Source: Bacteriovoracaceae bacterium
GTDB lineage: Bacteria; Bdellovibrionota; Bacteriovoracia; Bacteriovoracales; Bacteriovoracaceae
DNA length: 7,021 nucleotides
Assembly (NCBI GenBank): GCA_018060635.1
Contig: JAGOVR010000080.1
Location: forward strand, 1 to 7,021
Reading direction: 5' to 3'
In this document: positions 6,434 through 7,021 of the stretch, piece by piece
Position numbering within the stretch: position 1 is the first letter of the stretch
Layout of the letters: every line of letters begins with the position of its first letter
Made by a program: the position numbers and the translations under genes
The notes under the pieces: model-generated
What the model was told of the DNA's origin: nothing
Databases searched by the model: none
What the model saw: only the letters and a program-made list of their open reading frames with translations

Positions 6434-7021
6434 ATGCAATATCTTGTTACTATTGAAAATGCTTCGTCGCAACTTAAACAAATTACTACAGATTTTAAGC
6501 TTGCTCTTCAAAAAAATGAAATTCTTCTTAAGAGAGAAAATTTTAAGAGTTTCCAAACTTTATTAGAAAAAGAGCAAAAAAATATTTTAGGCATATGTCT
6601 AGAATTTCCTTCTCAAGCAGAAGAATGGGAATACTTAAAAGAATTTTTACAAAAAATGCTTATCCCTGTACCTGTTATTCTTTGTTTGAATTCAGAACAT
6701 CATTTATCTGCGCAAGAAATTTCAAGTATTCATTTTGTTTCAGCTTATTATTTTTTTAATCAAGAGCCGAGTTTTCTTTTTTCTCTCATTTTAGGTGTTA
6801 AAGAAAAAAAACAACTACCTCTTTATTTTGAATTACTTAACTTAAGTAAACAAACCAGTAGTCTTTTGCAGGACATTTCTAGAGAAGTAGAAAGGGCCAA
6901 GCGTATTCATGAACAAGTAGTTCCTATTCGCTATAGTGCTATCAAAGGAATGGATGTTTATAGTAAATATGCAGTAGGAGAGTCAGTAGGCGGAGAATTT
7001 TTAGATGTATTTCCATTAGAA
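6434..7021 (+). CDS. SpoIIE/RsbU-type PP2C serine phosphatase, 3' end outside window
   Basis: Open frame of 196 codons from ATG at 6434 to the right edge without a stop. Residues about 150-196 match the beginning of a SpoIIE/RsbU PP2C phosphatase domain: REVERAKRIHEQVVP (150-164), then a short beta strand (MDVYSKYA) and VGGEFLDVF (185-193). The last corresponds to the family's GGDxxD metal-binding motif, with Glu188 in place of the first Asp and Asp191 kept. Such enzymes dephosphorylate anti-sigma-factor antagonists in partner-switching pathways. Residues 1-125 alternate hydrophobic strands and helices (for example ILGICLEF, PVPVILCLN) and could be a degenerate receiver-like domain, but no phospho-acceptor Asp pattern is obvious. 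Residues 130-160 look like a helical, possibly coiled-coil connector. Shine-Dalgarno AGGAA (6425-6429) overlaps the upstream TAG stop, four bases before the ATG. No membrane segment in the visible part. Confidence 0.82.
   Translation, partial: MQYLVTIENASSQLKQITTDFKLALQKNEILLKRENFKSFQTLLEKEQKNILGICLEFPSQAEEWEYLKEFLQKMLIPVPVILCLNSEHHLSAQEISSIHFVSAYYFFNQEPSFLFSLILGVKEKKQLPLYFELLNLSKQTSSLLQDISREVERAKRIHEQVVPIRYSAIKGMDVYSKYAVGESVGGEFLDVFPLE

Larger units (their letters stand above)
1..7021 (+). other. Putative single transcription unit of six co-directional genes
   Basis: All six genes point the same way with junctions of +21, -4, +2, +9 and +7 bases. No hairpin followed by a T-run separates them. 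The promoter and terminator must lie outside the window. Continuity is inferred from spacing; internal promoters cannot be excluded in such AT-rich DNA. Confidence 0.65.

Noticed and set aside
6986..7006. GGEF residues suggesting a diguanylate cyclase
   Set aside because: The context VGGEFLDVF following AKRIHEQVVP is the PP2C SpoIIE-domain start, not a GGDEF active site.

Overview
The window is a densely packed, AT-rich bacterial stretch with six genes, all on the + strand. The largest gap between genes is 21 bases, and two neighbours probably overlap by 4 bases. No stretch over 300 bases lacks a gene, and I see no rRNA, tRNA, insertion sequence, CRISPR array, convincing promoter or intrinsic terminator. 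It reads as the interior of one polycistronic unit whose first and last genes run off the window.

Layout: (1) 1-1061, 3' part of an AI-2E/PerM-type polytopic membrane protein. (2) 1083-3665, an 860-residue superfamily 2 helicase with the hallmark motifs of the SUV3 (mitochondrial degradosome) family and a C-terminal four-cysteine knuckle. (3) 3662-4471, a DUF455-type ferritin-like protein with two ExxH pairs expected to bind a di-metal centre. (4) 4474-5574, a protein with ATP-grasp-like motifs and no recognised substrate. (5) 5584-6426, a single-pass membrane protein with a long Pro/Glu linker and a six-cysteine C-terminal domain. (6) 6434-7021, the N-terminal part of a SpoIIE/RsbU-type PP2C phosphatase.

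Organism: low GC, Gram-negative-like gene content, a bacterial SUV3-like helicase, and an anchored Cys-domain protein next to a SpoIIE phosphatase. Together these most suggest Bdellovibrionota or a related predatory or deltaproteobacteria-like lineage. This is an inference from general resemblance, not a match I could test.

How the genes may work together: genes 2 to 6 are linked by overlap or by very short spacers, and two stop codons form part of the next gene's Shine-Dalgarno sequence, so translation is probably coupled. Genes 3 and 4 look like an enzyme pair (di-metal protein plus ATP-dependent ligase). Genes 5 and 6 look like an envelope protein plus a cytoplasmic signalling phosphatase. 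The link between these pairs and the RNA helicase is not evident. No single known pathway explains the cluster, and it is the most interesting aspect of the window.
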